The translations under genes were made by a program, and so were the position numbers. DNA of 64,000 nucleotides from Marinospirillum sp035271045 (GTDB taxonomy: Bacteria > Pseudomonadota > Gammaproteobacteria > Pseudomonadales > Halomonadaceae): NCBI RefSeq assembly GCF_035271045.1, contig NZ_DATESC010000012.1, forward strand, positions 1 to 64,000, given 5' to 3'. The notes under the pieces were generated by a model. That model was given only the letters and a program-made list of their open reading frames with translations. It was not told where the DNA came from and did no database searches. Positions 53,172 through 61,259 of this stretch are shown here, one piece after another. Each line of letters begins with the position of its first letter. Positions within the stretch are counted from its first letter, which is position 1.

Positions 53172-54875
53172 TCAAATTTTAAAGAACTTAATGCGATTAT
53201 TCAGTTCTTTAGCCAGTTTTTCTAGTTCAAAACTGGCTTCATGGGTTTGGCGCGTAGAGTCTGAACTGCTAACACAAAGCTCGACTAGCTTAATAATATT
53301 ACGGTTAATTTCTTCGGCGACACTGGCTTGCTGTGCTGCTGCTGTGGCAATTAAGTAGTTCATGTTACGAATATGTTCAGCCGCACTGGCGATTAAATCA
53401 AGGGACTTTTCTGCTTCGCCTGCTGCTGCAACAGTAAGCTCGGTTTCTTTGATACTGGCATCCATCACCGTTACCGCTTCTTCAGCACCATTTTGTAACA
53501 AGCTAATCATTTTGTGAATTTCTTCTGCACTTTGCTGTGTGCGGCTAGCAAGGCCTCTTACTTCATCGGCTACAACGGCAAAACCACGCCCCGCTTCACC
53601 CGCACGAGCCGCTTCAATCGCAGCGTTAAGCGCTAAAAGGTTGGTTTGTTCAGCAACGTCTTCAATCACTTTTAGCACGCTGCCAATATTGGTGGAATCA
53701 TCGCTTAGCTTGTGAATAACTTGGGTTGAAACGCCCACTCTATCGGCTAATAGTGCAATGGCTTTGCCTGCCTCATTAACCGAACCACGGCCTGCAACAA
53801 CGGCTTCATCGGTTTTATTGGCAGCATCTGAAGCGCGTCGTGCATTTTCTGATACTTCTAAAATGGTGTGGCTCATTTGGTTAATAGCGATTGCCACTTG
53901 GTCGGTTTCTTGGGTTTGTTGGTCTTGTGTGCTGTGACCTTCTTGGGCAACAGCCGCAAGTTGGGTTGATGCGCTAGAAAGGCTATTGGAAATTTGGCTA
54001 ATGCCTTTAATCATTTCTGCCAGTTGTTTAGCCATCGTATCTACAGCACCAATAACACTGTCGGGGCTGGCTTTGTCGCTAATTTCACAGCCTGAAAAAT
54101 CACCTTTGGCTACCTTTTGTACTAGCTGTTTTGCTTTTGCAACTTCGCCACCTAGTTGTTTTAAAACCCAGCGCCGTATATAGGCTGATAATAATATAAT
54201 GCCAGCAATTACTGCTAAGCCCATCAAGCCAATTTGTTTAGCGAGCGCCCAAAATTGTGCGCTGACATCGTCAACGTAAATACCTGAGCCAATTACCCAG
54301 CCCCAAGTGTCTTCACGGGCGACATAGGATAGTTTTTTAAAGCGTTGTTCAGTGACACCACCGCCTGCTATGGCTTTTGGCCATTGGTATTCAACAAAGC
54401 CAGCACCGTATTTTTTTACTGTGTCAGCAAAAGTAATAAAAAGGTTTTGGTTGTCAAGGATTTCTGTTTGGCTGCCGTCACGGTTACGAGAAAGAATGGC
54501 GTAGTTAAAACTGGGTTTATCTAAAACAGTCCCATCAAGGGCGGGAACGGTAGGGTGCATAATCATTTTTGGAATGGGGGTGGTTAAATCATTGATCCAA
54601 TAGTATTCAACTTTATCGTAACGCAATGATTTGATAGTATCCTTGGCGCTTTGTTGTGCTTGATGACGATTTAAGCTGCCATTTTTTTCTAATGCTTGGT
54701 AATGCTTAATAATGCCACTAGCAATATCAACAACGGCTACCACACGGCTTTCACGTTCCTTTTCTAGGGTATTATCTAAAGCATTCAGTGCGACTAAAGC
54801 CAATAAGACTAAGCCTAATAGCGCTGCAATGGGTAATAATAAAAGACGGCCACCAATGGTGTTCAGTTGGATCAT
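53172..54875 (-). CDS. Methyl-accepting chemotaxis protein with a single Cache (sCache_2) sensor domain
   Basis: After a membrane helix (about residues 10-30), a periplasmic sCache_2 domain spans about 35-185. It contains YYWINDLTTPIPKMIMHPTVP and the WGWVIGSGIYVDDV segment typical of receptors for small organic acids. A second helix (about 190-212), a HAMP-like region and the signalling hairpin VAEQTNLLALNAAIEAARA and GRGFAVVADEVRGLA (about residues 415-445) follow. I chose the ATG at 54875 with GGAG upstream (567 residues), because the longer frame from 54908 has no ribosome binding site. Confidence 0.92.
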   Translation of the reverse strand: MIQLNTIGGRLLLLPIAALLGLVLLALVALNALDNTLEKERESRVVAVVDIASGIIKHYQALEKNGSLNRHQAQQSAKDTIKSLRYDKVEYYWINDLTTPIPKMIMHPTVPALDGTVLDKPSFNYAILSRNRDGSQTEILDNQNLFITFADTVKKYGAGFVEYQWPKAIAGGGVTEQRFKKLSYVAREDTWGWVIGSGIYVDDVSAQFWALAKQIGLMGLAVIAGIILLSAYIRRWVLKQLGGEVAKAKQLVQKVAKGDFSGCEISDKASPDSVIGAVDTMAKQLAEMIKGISQISNSLSSASTQLAAVAQEGHSTQDQQTQETDQVAIAINQMSHTILEVSENARRASDAANKTDEAVVAGRGSVNEAGKAIALLADRVGVSTQVIHKLSDDSTNIGSVLKVIEDVAEQTNLLALNAAIEAARAGEAGRGFAVVADEVRGLASRTQQSAEEIHKMISLLQNGAEEAVTVMDASIKETELTVAAAGEAEKSLDLIASAAEHIRNMNYLIATAAAQQASVAEEINRNIIKLVELCVSSSDSTRQTHEASFELEKLAKELNNRIKFFKI

Positions 54876-54921
54876 CAGTTTTACTCCATAAAATGACTTA
54901 CTAGTCATTTAAAGGGTTTAA

Positions 54922-54952
54922 AAAAAGCTAGATAAACATGACCTAGCTTTTT
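54922..54952 (-). terminator. Terminator after htpX
   Basis: AAAAAGCTAG pairs perfectly with CTAGCTTTTT around an 11-base loop. It lies between htpX and the chemoreceptor gene, both on the minus strand, so it ends the htpX transcript. Confidence 0.85.
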
Positions 54953-54992
54953 AAATTTATAACAACGATGATCTTACCTTAGGATTTAAGCT

Positions 54993-55889
54993 TTAGGTAT
55001 ACGCCTTATTGCGTAGAGCTGCTATGCGATCATCTAACGGTGGATGGCTAGAAAACAGCTTTTGCATCATGCTAACGGCTTGCCCTTTGTTGAATCCAAA
55101 AGCGGTTAGCGAATCTGGTAGCTCGTTGGGTAGGTTTTGCTCTTCTTTTAAGCGCTGTAACGCATTAATCATTGCGCCCGAACCGGCTAAACGCGCACCG
55201 GCTTCATCGGCACGAAATTCACGAAAACGGCTAAACCACATGGTGATGGCTGAAGCAAGAATACCCAAGACAATTTCGGCAATGATACTGGATACATAAA
55301 AGGCGATGCCGTGACCATTGCCCTCATTTTTAAAAATGACTCGATCAATCGTGTGACCAATAATGCGTGCAAAAAACATCACAAAAGTATTCACCACACC
55401 TTGTACTAAAGCCATAGTTACCATATCACCATTAGCAACGTGACCAATTTCATGCGCCAATACTGCTCGAACTTCTTCTGGACGCATTCTTTGAAGTAAG
55501 CCTTGGGAAACAGCAACTAAAGCCGCGTTGCGATTCCAGCCTGTTGCAAAAGCATTGGATTGATTAGAAGGAAAAATACCGACTTCTGGCATATCAATAC
55601 CGGCTTTTTTTGCCAGCTCACTGACCGTTTGCACTAACCATTGCTCTTGTTGGTTGCGTGGCTGAGTAATGATTTGTGTGCCAGTGCTTCTTTTCGCCAT
55701 CCATTTAGACAAGAAAAGCGACACAACAGAGCCTGTCATACCAAATACAAAGCAGAAAATTAGCAAGCTAGTCAGGTTTAAGCCGCCACCTGAGTCTAAA
55801 TAGCTGCCAACACCTAATAAGCTTAGTGTGATGCTAGCTATTAGCACCACTGCCAAGTTAGTTAGCAAGAACAAAGCAATACGCATCAT
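54993..55889 (-). CDS. htpX: Membrane zinc metalloprotease HtpX
   Basis: HtpX degrades misfolded membrane proteins together with FtsH. The zinc motif HEIGH is near residue 144 (VLAHEIGHVANGD), and the third ligand is in FRADEAGARLAG. Two N-terminal helices (about 5-20 and 35-55) and two later hydrophobic segments anchor it. The ATG at 55889 with AGGAGAAAC upstream gives 298 residues (E. coli 293). Confidence 0.95.
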   Translation of the reverse strand: MMRIALFLLTNLAVVLIASITLSLLGVGSYLDSGGGLNLTSLLIFCFVFGMTGSVVSLFLSKWMAKRSTGTQIITQPRNQQEQWLVQTVSELAKKAGIDMPEVGIFPSNQSNAFATGWNRNAALVAVSQGLLQRMRPEEVRAVLAHEIGHVANGDMVTMALVQGVVNTFVMFFARIIGHTIDRVIFKNEGNGHGIAFYVSSIIAEIVLGILASAITMWFSRFREFRADEAGARLAGSGAMINALQRLKEEQNLPNELPDSLTAFGFNKGQAVSMMQKLFSSHPPLDDRIAALRNKAYT

Positions 55890-55964
55890 ACTTGTGTTTC
55901 TCCTAATAAATTCAGTTAGCACTTAGGTAAGGTTTGCTAGCAAAAGTTTTACGCTGATTGCTGA

Positions 55965-57179
55965 TTATTGGCGATAGCGCGATAAAAAGCGCTCAAGGCG
56001 ACCAATTGCATCGTCTAGTTGGTCGACTCTGGGTAGTGTCACCAGTCTAAAATGATCGGGCTTAAACCAGTTAAATGCCGTACCTTGCACGACTAGCAGT
56101 TTTTCCTGCTGTAATAAATCAAGGGTGAATTTTTCGTCATCTTGAATATTGAATTTTTTAGGGTCTAAGCGCGGAAACATATACAAAGCACCTTTGGGCT
56201 TAGTACAGGTAACGCCTGGGATTTGGGTGATTAGTTCATAGGCTTTGTCACGTTGGGCTAATAAGCGACCACCGGGCAGAATGTAATCATTAATACTTTG
56301 ATAGCCACCTAAAGCCGTTTGAATCGCGTGTTGTGCAGGTACGTTGGCACATAAGCGCATAGACGCTAGCATGGTTAAGCCTTCTTGATAATCCTGTGCC
56401 AAGTGTTTAGCACCCGACAGAATCATCCAGCCAGAACGAAAGCCTGCAACACGGTAGCTTTTTGACAAACCATTAAAGGTACAGAATAACAAGTCATCGG
56501 CTAGGCTAGCAATGGAGGTGTGCTTTTCGCCGTCGTAAAGAATTTTGTCGTAAATTTCATCAGAAAAAATTACTAGCTGATGTTCGCGGGCTACTTCAAT
56601 AATCTGCTGTAGCAGTTCATCAGAGTAAAGCGCACCCGTTGGATTATTGGGATTAATAATAACAATGGCGCGGGTACGGTCAGTTATTTTCTTTCTAATG
56701 TCGGCGATATCTGGGAACCAGTCGCTTTGTTCATCACAGATGTAATGCACAGCATTACCACCGGCTAAGCGTGCTGCTGCTGTCCAAAGTGGGTAGTCAG
56801 GTGCGGGAATCAGCACCTCATCATCATCGTTTAGTAAGCCTTGCATCGCCATTACAATTAGCTCGCTAACTCCATTGCCTAGATAGATGTCTTCAATGCC
56901 TACGTTAGCAATGCTTTTTCTTTGGCATTCTTGCATGACTGCTTTGCGGGCAGAATAAAGCCCTTTTGAATCGCTATAACCTTGGGCGGTTGGTAGGTTG
57001 CGTATTACGTCTTGTAAAATTTCATCAGGTGCTTCAAAACCAAAAGGTGCAGGATTGCCAATATTCAGTTTAAGAATGCGATGGCCTTCTTCTTCCATAC
57101 GCTTAGCTTCTTGCAACACAGGGCCACGTATGTCATAGCAGACGTGATGGAGCTTATTAGATTTACGAATCGTTTGCAT
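55965..57179 (-). CDS. alaA: Alanine aminotransferase AlaA-type PLP enzyme
   Basis: This fold-type I aminotransferase probably makes alanine from pyruvate and glutamate. The PLP lysine lies in FNGLSKSYRVAGFRSGW near residue 245. Other landmarks are GNGVSELI, INPNNPTGALYS and FSDEIYDKILYDG. The start MQTIRKSNKLHHVCYDIRGP is characteristic of AlaA. Length is 404 residues (E. coli 405). Confidence 0.93.
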   Translation of the reverse strand: MQTIRKSNKLHHVCYDIRGPVLQEAKRMEEEGHRILKLNIGNPAPFGFEAPDEILQDVIRNLPTAQGYSDSKGLYSARKAVMQECQRKSIANVGIEDIYLGNGVSELIVMAMQGLLNDDDEVLIPAPDYPLWTAAARLAGGNAVHYICDEQSDWFPDIADIRKKITDRTRAIVIINPNNPTGALYSDELLQQIIEVAREHQLVIFSDEIYDKILYDGEKHTSIASLADDLLFCTFNGLSKSYRVAGFRSGWMILSGAKHLAQDYQEGLTMLASMRLCANVPAQHAIQTALGGYQSINDYILPGGRLLAQRDKAYELITQIPGVTCTKPKGALYMFPRLDPKKFNIQDDEKFTLDLLQQEKLLVVQGTAFNWFKPDHFRLVTLPRVDQLDDAIGRLERFLSRYRQ

Positions 57180-57202
57180 GAGTGAAATTCCCGATTTATC
57201 TC

Positions 57203-58417
57203 TTATCGAAAGTAATGGTAGGTCTCTTCTTGTTCAGTTGCTGAATCATAATCAACATAACGATTACGACCCAAATTCTTAGCCAGATAAAGGCGTGTAT
57301 CAACACGGTGTAAAGCAGTATCAATACTTTCATCTAGGCGTATTTCAGTAATGCCTATACTGGTAGTGAAATTAACCGTTTCTCCGTCGTGGGCAATCAC
57401 GGTTGATTTTTCGCATTCTAAGCGAACACGTTCAGCAATTTGCCGGGCATCTACCTTAGAGGTGCTGGGTAAAACAGCCACGAACTCTTCTCCACCATAA
57501 CGGGCTATTAAATCATTATTTCTAAGTTCTTCATGCAGTATTTGTGCAAAAACTTGCAGCACTTGATCGCCCACCGAGTGACCATAGGTGTCATTGATAC
57601 GTTTAAATTTATCTAGGTCAAACATTAAAAGTGAAATGGGTGCAGGTAATTCGTGTTCAGCCAGTTTTTCATCACGTGATTTGCAAAGCTGGTTAAGCTG
57701 CTCAAGTAAAACACCACGGTTCAGTAAGCCTGTTAAGCTGTCCATACTGGCTTGGCGATAAAGCCTTAATAACGTACTAACTTGAGAGTGATTAGCCCAC
57801 AGTGATATGGCTAAAACCACTATCAGCAAGAAAAGTGTTTGCCAACCATCGGGTGTCGTTAGTTCATTTAAGTTAAGTAAGGCTAAAAGTTGGATAACAA
57901 TAATCACGACACCAATGCTTAAACTTTCGATAATGGTCAGTGGAAAAACACTCAAAAAAGCAATAATAAGCAGCGGAATAAAGTTATAGCCAACCAAAGA
58001 ATCCATTTGGTCACTGTAAAATAGCACCAGCGCAAAATAAAACAGTGCTGGCAATAAAAGTAAGGCCGTTAATGCATTATAAATTTTATTGAGTTGATGT
58101 TGGTTGCGACGGGCTGAAAGAATAATAATGGCTAGAAATCCCATTAATATCAAGCGACTAATCACAAGATTACTAAGCATTTCAGCCGGTAAAAGCAAAT
58201 AGTCAACTAGAATCCACAAAGGTGCTAACAAAAAAAACGTAGTGGCGACAAATAAAATACGGCTGCGTAAGTAATCGCTACGAGCAAAGTTAAAATCGCG
58301 CGAATGATGCTTGTTGTTCAACGAGTCACGCAAGCTTGCCGGCAACCAGCGTGGTTCCCAAGGATTTTGTTGTTTGGTTTTTAAGCTAAAGCGTCGACGG
58401 TCTTTAGAGTTACCCAT
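57203..58417 (-). CDS. Membrane diguanylate cyclase (GGDEF domain)
   Basis: This protein makes cyclic-di-GMP. About six membrane helices fill residues 50-210. The C-terminal GGDEF domain has the intact active site RYGGEEF near residue 305. RNND lies five residues before it, matching the RxxD inhibitory site, so product feedback is likely. The remaining domain shows DSLTGLLNR and FDLDKFKRINDTYGHSVGD. Length is 404 residues. It lies between alaA and the GTPase gene on the same strand. Confidence 0.93.
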   Translation of the reverse strand: MGNSKDRRRFSLKTKQQNPWEPRWLPASLRDSLNNKHHSRDFNFARSDYLRSRILFVATTFFLLAPLWILVDYLLLPAEMLSNLVISRLILMGFLAIIILSARRNQHQLNKIYNALTALLLLPALFYFALVLFYSDQMDSLVGYNFIPLLIIAFLSVFPLTIIESLSIGVVIIVIQLLALLNLNELTTPDGWQTLFLLIVVLAISLWANHSQVSTLLRLYRQASMDSLTGLLNRGVLLEQLNQLCKSRDEKLAEHELPAPISLLMFDLDKFKRINDTYGHSVGDQVLQVFAQILHEELRNNDLIARYGGEEFVAVLPSTSKVDARQIAERVRLECEKSTVIAHDGETVNFTTSIGITEIRLDESIDTALHRVDTRLYLAKNLGRNRYVDYDSATEQEETYHYFR

Positions 58418-58479
58418 TTAAAAGCTCCAACTCGGTATATTTGCTAAGCATAAGTTCAATAAAGTATTTACGCTGCATC

Positions 58480-59364
58480 TTATTCGGTTTCATCCGAGTC
58501 CGATAGGGCTTCTTCTAGTGTTGTTAATTCCAAAGGAATGTCAACGGGTTTTTCTAAGGAGATTCGACCAAGTTGTCCACCTCGTAAATCGTGCAATAGC
58601 ACTTCACTGGCACGATGCAAGTCGACAAGACCACCCGCGCGTAAACCGCCTCGACGCGCAGCAATTTCGGTTAATAATAATGCACCATTTTCTGGTAAGC
58701 TTTTAAGCTTATAGCGTGCCATTAAAGCTTTGGGGTAACGCTGCAACAGGCTTTCAGCAGTCCATAAACCGACTTCTTCGTAATCCATTGCAGTGTCACG
58801 AATCGCGCCTGAAGCGGCTAAACGGTAAGAACTGTTTAAGTTTTCAATGCGTGGCCAAAGTACACCAGGGGTGTCTGTAATTTGTAACTTATCGCCTACC
58901 TGTATTTTTTGCTGCCGGCGGGTAACGGCAGGCTCGTTGCCTACTTTAGCTATTTTTCTACCTGCCAAACTATTAATAAGTGATGATTTACCCACGTTAG
59001 GTATACCGATTACTAAGGCTTTAACGGAGCGGCTTTCGCGTACTTGGCTGGCTAGCTGCTGACAGACTTGAGCAATAGGCTGTAGGGTTTTAAGGTCGTT
59101 AGTGATAATAGGTAAGGCGCGAGTATTGGCTTGCTTGTTAAAAAAATTGATCCATTCAGCCGTGATTTCTGAGTCTGCTAAATCACTTTTAGACAAAAGT
59201 TTTAAAGTCGGTTTGTGACGCGCTAGTTTTTCTAAAACAGGATTAGCGCTTGAAAAGGGCAGACGTGCATCAAGTATTTCAATTACAACGTCGATTTCAG
59301 GCAGTGCGTTCTTAATTTCCCGGCGTGCTTTATGCATATGGCCAGGATACCAGTTAATAGTCAT
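58480..59364 (-). CDS. rbgA: Ribosome biogenesis GTPase, YlqF/RbgA type
   Basis: This is a circularly permuted GTPase that helps mature the large ribosomal subunit. The N-terminal INWYPGHMHKARREI and IEILDARLPFSS are the family start. The G4 motif (LLSKSDLAD) comes before G1 (GIPNVGKSSLINSL near residue 120), as expected for a permuted fold. G3 is DTPGVLWP. Length is 294 residues. Confidence 0.92.
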   Translation of the reverse strand: MTINWYPGHMHKARREIKNALPEIDVVIEILDARLPFSSANPVLEKLARHKPTLKLLSKSDLADSEITAEWINFFNKQANTRALPIITNDLKTLQPIAQVCQQLASQVRESRSVKALVIGIPNVGKSSLINSLAGRKIAKVGNEPAVTRRQQKIQVGDKLQITDTPGVLWPRIENLNSSYRLAASGAIRDTAMDYEEVGLWTAESLLQRYPKALMARYKLKSLPENGALLLTEIAARRGGLRAGGLVDLHRASEVLLHDLRGGQLGRISLEKPVDIPLELTTLEEALSDSDETE

Positions 59365-59411
59365 GTAATTAGAGAAGCCATAAATAAGCTGTGAGTGGGG
59401 ATGATTTGACC

Positions 59412-60176
59412 TTAGTCATCATAAACTTGTTTCTTTTTCCAGCTATCTTGGTTGTCAATCATTACGTTGACACCTTCTGCCAGTTCGTTGTCGTTGTTTT
59501 CAGATTGAACAGCGATAATTTCTTCTAACTTAGCAATCGTTTCACGGCACTCTAGCAAAGTTTGGTTATGAATACCGTTAGGGTTGTTGCGGTTAAGTTC
59601 GCTCATAATACGCTTATAATGAACTACAGCAATGCGTTGATTACCTTCAGCTTCGGCTTTGTTAGCTGAAGCTCTGAATACTTCTACTAAGGTTTGGGTA
59701 AAGCCAAGCTTTACTTCATTTAAGTAGCCTTGTGCGACACGCTGAGCAATTTTGCGTTCTTGGTAAAGTCCGATAACAATTTTGTTGAGTTGTTTAAGGT
59801 TGCGGCGTACACCATTGGCTGTTTGCAAGTCGACAATAGGTTGTGGTTTGGGTTGATTGCTACTGCGAATGTCTTGCAACTTATTTTTTGCTACTTCTAA
59901 CTCGGTTTTAATGCGCGGCTCTTTACAGCCTAACTGTTCTTGTTCATGTAGCAGGTCTATCCATTGATCGGCTATAAAAACTCTAAGGTCGGATGATACA
60001 TAATGAGGTGGTATTTCATCTAACAACAGCTGCATTTGGCGACCACGATCAGCCAAGGTACGTATTCTGCGTAATTCCTCAATTTTCTTCTTCTCGTTCT
60101 GTTGGCGTGCGTAAACCACCATAACCATGATTATGGCAATTAAAAAAATACCGCCGAGCACTGCAACAATAACCAT
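59412..60176 (-). CDS. Conserved membrane-anchored coiled-coil protein, unknown function
   Basis: One N-terminal membrane helix (AVLGGIFLIAIIMVMVVYA, about residues 5-23) is followed by about 220 charged residues that look mostly helical, with coiled-coil potential. The protein has 254 residues. I recognise no enzymatic motif. The opening KIEELRRIRTLADRGRQM after the helix looks like a conserved feature. It is divergent from the tRNA operon. Confidence 0.75.
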   Translation of the reverse strand: MVIVAVLGGIFLIAIIMVMVVYARQQNEKKKIEELRRIRTLADRGRQMQLLLDEIPPHYVSSDLRVFIADQWIDLLHEQEQLGCKEPRIKTELEVAKNKLQDIRSSNQPKPQPIVDLQTANGVRRNLKQLNKIVIGLYQERKIAQRVAQGYLNEVKLGFTQTLVEVFRASANKAEAEGNQRIAVVHYKRIMSELNRNNPNGIHNQTLLECRETIAKLEEIIAVQSENNDNELAEGVNVMIDNQDSWKKKQVYDD

Positions 60177-60328
60177 TACTTGCTCCTACAAAAAAATCCT
60201 TTAAACCAAAGCGCAAAAACTACAAAATGCGAAAGGTTGTAAGTATCTTACAAAGTGGGGGCTTATGACAAGGATAGCTATAAAGCTTTGCATAAATGAG
60301 TTGTTTTTAATTCTAAAATTAAAAGTAG

Positions 60329-60357
60329 TTGACAGATTGATTATCCGTGGATATTAT
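60329..60357 (+). promoter_or_regulatory. Sigma70 promoter of the tRNA operon
   Basis: TTGACA (60329-60334) and TATTAT (60352-60357) are separated by exactly 17 bases, followed by a GC-rich discriminator (GTGCGCC). This is a strong stable-RNA type promoter, and the GC-rich discriminator fits stringent control (inferred). Confidence 0.88.
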
Positions 60358-60385
60358 GTGCGCCATCTTGAAGAGCGCAGTGAAT

Positions 60386-60461
60386 GTCCCATTCGTCTAG
60401 TGGTCTAGGACACCGCCCTTTCACGGCGGTAACAGGGGTTCGAACCCCCTATGGGACGCCA
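60386..60461 (+). tRNA. tRNA-Glu (anticodon TTC)
   Basis: A 76-base cloverleaf with acceptor GTCCCAT/ATGGGAC, anticodon stem CCGCC/GGCGG around CTTTCAC, T arm GGGGTTCGAACCCC and an encoded CCA end. It is followed after one base by tRNA-Gly, from the same transcript. Confidence 0.97.
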
Positions 60462-60462
60462 A

Positions 60463-60537
60463 GCGGGAATAGCTCAGTGGTAGAGCACAACCTTGCCAAG
60501 GTTGGGGTCGAGAGTTCGAATCTCTTTTCCCGCTCCA
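60463..60537 (+). tRNA. tRNA-Gly (anticodon GCC)
   Basis: A 75-base cloverleaf with acceptor GCGGGAA/TTCCCGC, anticodon loop TTGCCAA, T arm GAGAGTTCGAATCTCT and encoded CCA. Confidence 0.97.
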
Positions 60538-60544
60538 GATTCTA

Positions 60545-60572
60545 AAAACCAGCCTTAGGGCTGGTTTTTTTG
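60545..60572 (+). terminator. Terminator of the tRNA operon
   Basis: AAAACCAGCC and GGCTGGTTTT form a 10-bp stem around a TTAG loop, followed by a T run, eight bases after tRNA-Gly. Confidence 0.92.
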
Positions 60573-60664
60573 TTTAGCTGATTTTTAGATGGGTATAGCT
60601 ATGCTTTTAATAGTTTATATATATGGATTGAGTGTTAAGAGATAGGTATTGAGAAGATAGCCTT

Positions 60665-61135
60665 GTGCCTAGAGTACATCAATCCCTTTTTATACATCCA
60701 ATAACTAGCTTAGTTGGTATTACCGTGTCGATAAAAGAACGTCTAATTCATACCATTCTGTTCGAAATTTTTGCTCTATCTATATTCGTGCCACTGGTTT
60801 TGATAGTGACGAATAAGGACGCCAGCTCTTTAACCATGATGTCACTACTCATTTCCTTGGTCGCAATGGTATGGAATTATATCTATAACTGGGGGTTTGA
60901 TCATGTTTATGGCTCAAACAGGTCGTCTCGTAGCATCATGATGCGTTTCGGGCATGGCTTTGGGTTTGAACTCGGTATGGTCGCAGCATCATTTCCAGTT
61001 ATTATGTGGATGTTAAATTTGGACTTTTTGGCTGTCCTAATCATGGATCTAGGCGCCGTATTATTCTTCCTAGCGTACGCCATTATTTTCAATTGGGTCT
61101 ATGACAAGCTTCGTGCTGATAGACAGGCTTTCTGA
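60665..61135 (+). CDS. PACE family efflux transporter
   Basis: PACE proteins (AceI type) are small four-helix inner-membrane pumps for biguanides and amines. Two bacterial transmembrane-pair domains are visible: KERLIHTILFEIFALSIFVP with WNYIYNWGFDHVYG, and RFGHGFGFELGMVAASFPVI with AIIFNWVYDKLR. The conserved glutamates (FEI, FEL) are present. The start is uncertain. A GTG at 60665 gives 156 residues; a GTG at 60725 gives 136, closer to the usual 140, with the family opening SIKERLIH. Neither has a strong ribosome binding site. Confidence 0.85.
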   Translation: MPRVHQSLFIHPITSLVGITVSIKERLIHTILFEIFALSIFVPLVLIVTNKDASSLTMMSLLISLVAMVWNYIYNWGFDHVYGSNRSSRSIMMRFGHGFGFELGMVAASFPVIMWMLNLDFLAVLIMDLGAVLFFLAYAIIFNWVYDKLRADRQAF

Positions 61136-61146
61136 CTCTGTTTTCC

Positions 61147-61248
61147 ATGCCTCAGCTCAAGCAATTTATTCAAGATACGCTGCGCAACAACCCTGATCTA
61201 CATAAAACAGTACTACGGTTAAAACAACAACAACGTCAACATGGCTAA
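61147..61248 (+). CDS. Possible 33-residue small protein or gene remnant
   Basis: The frame reads MPQLKQFIQDTLRNNPDLHK and then TVLRLKQQQRQHG before TAA. It is basic and helical, and resembles the C-terminal end of a larger protein. No good ribosome binding site precedes it. It may be a remnant rather than a gene. Confidence 0.25.
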   Translation: MPQLKQFIQDTLRNNPDLHKTVLRLKQQQRQHG

Positions 61249-61259
61249 TGCTCCAATAA

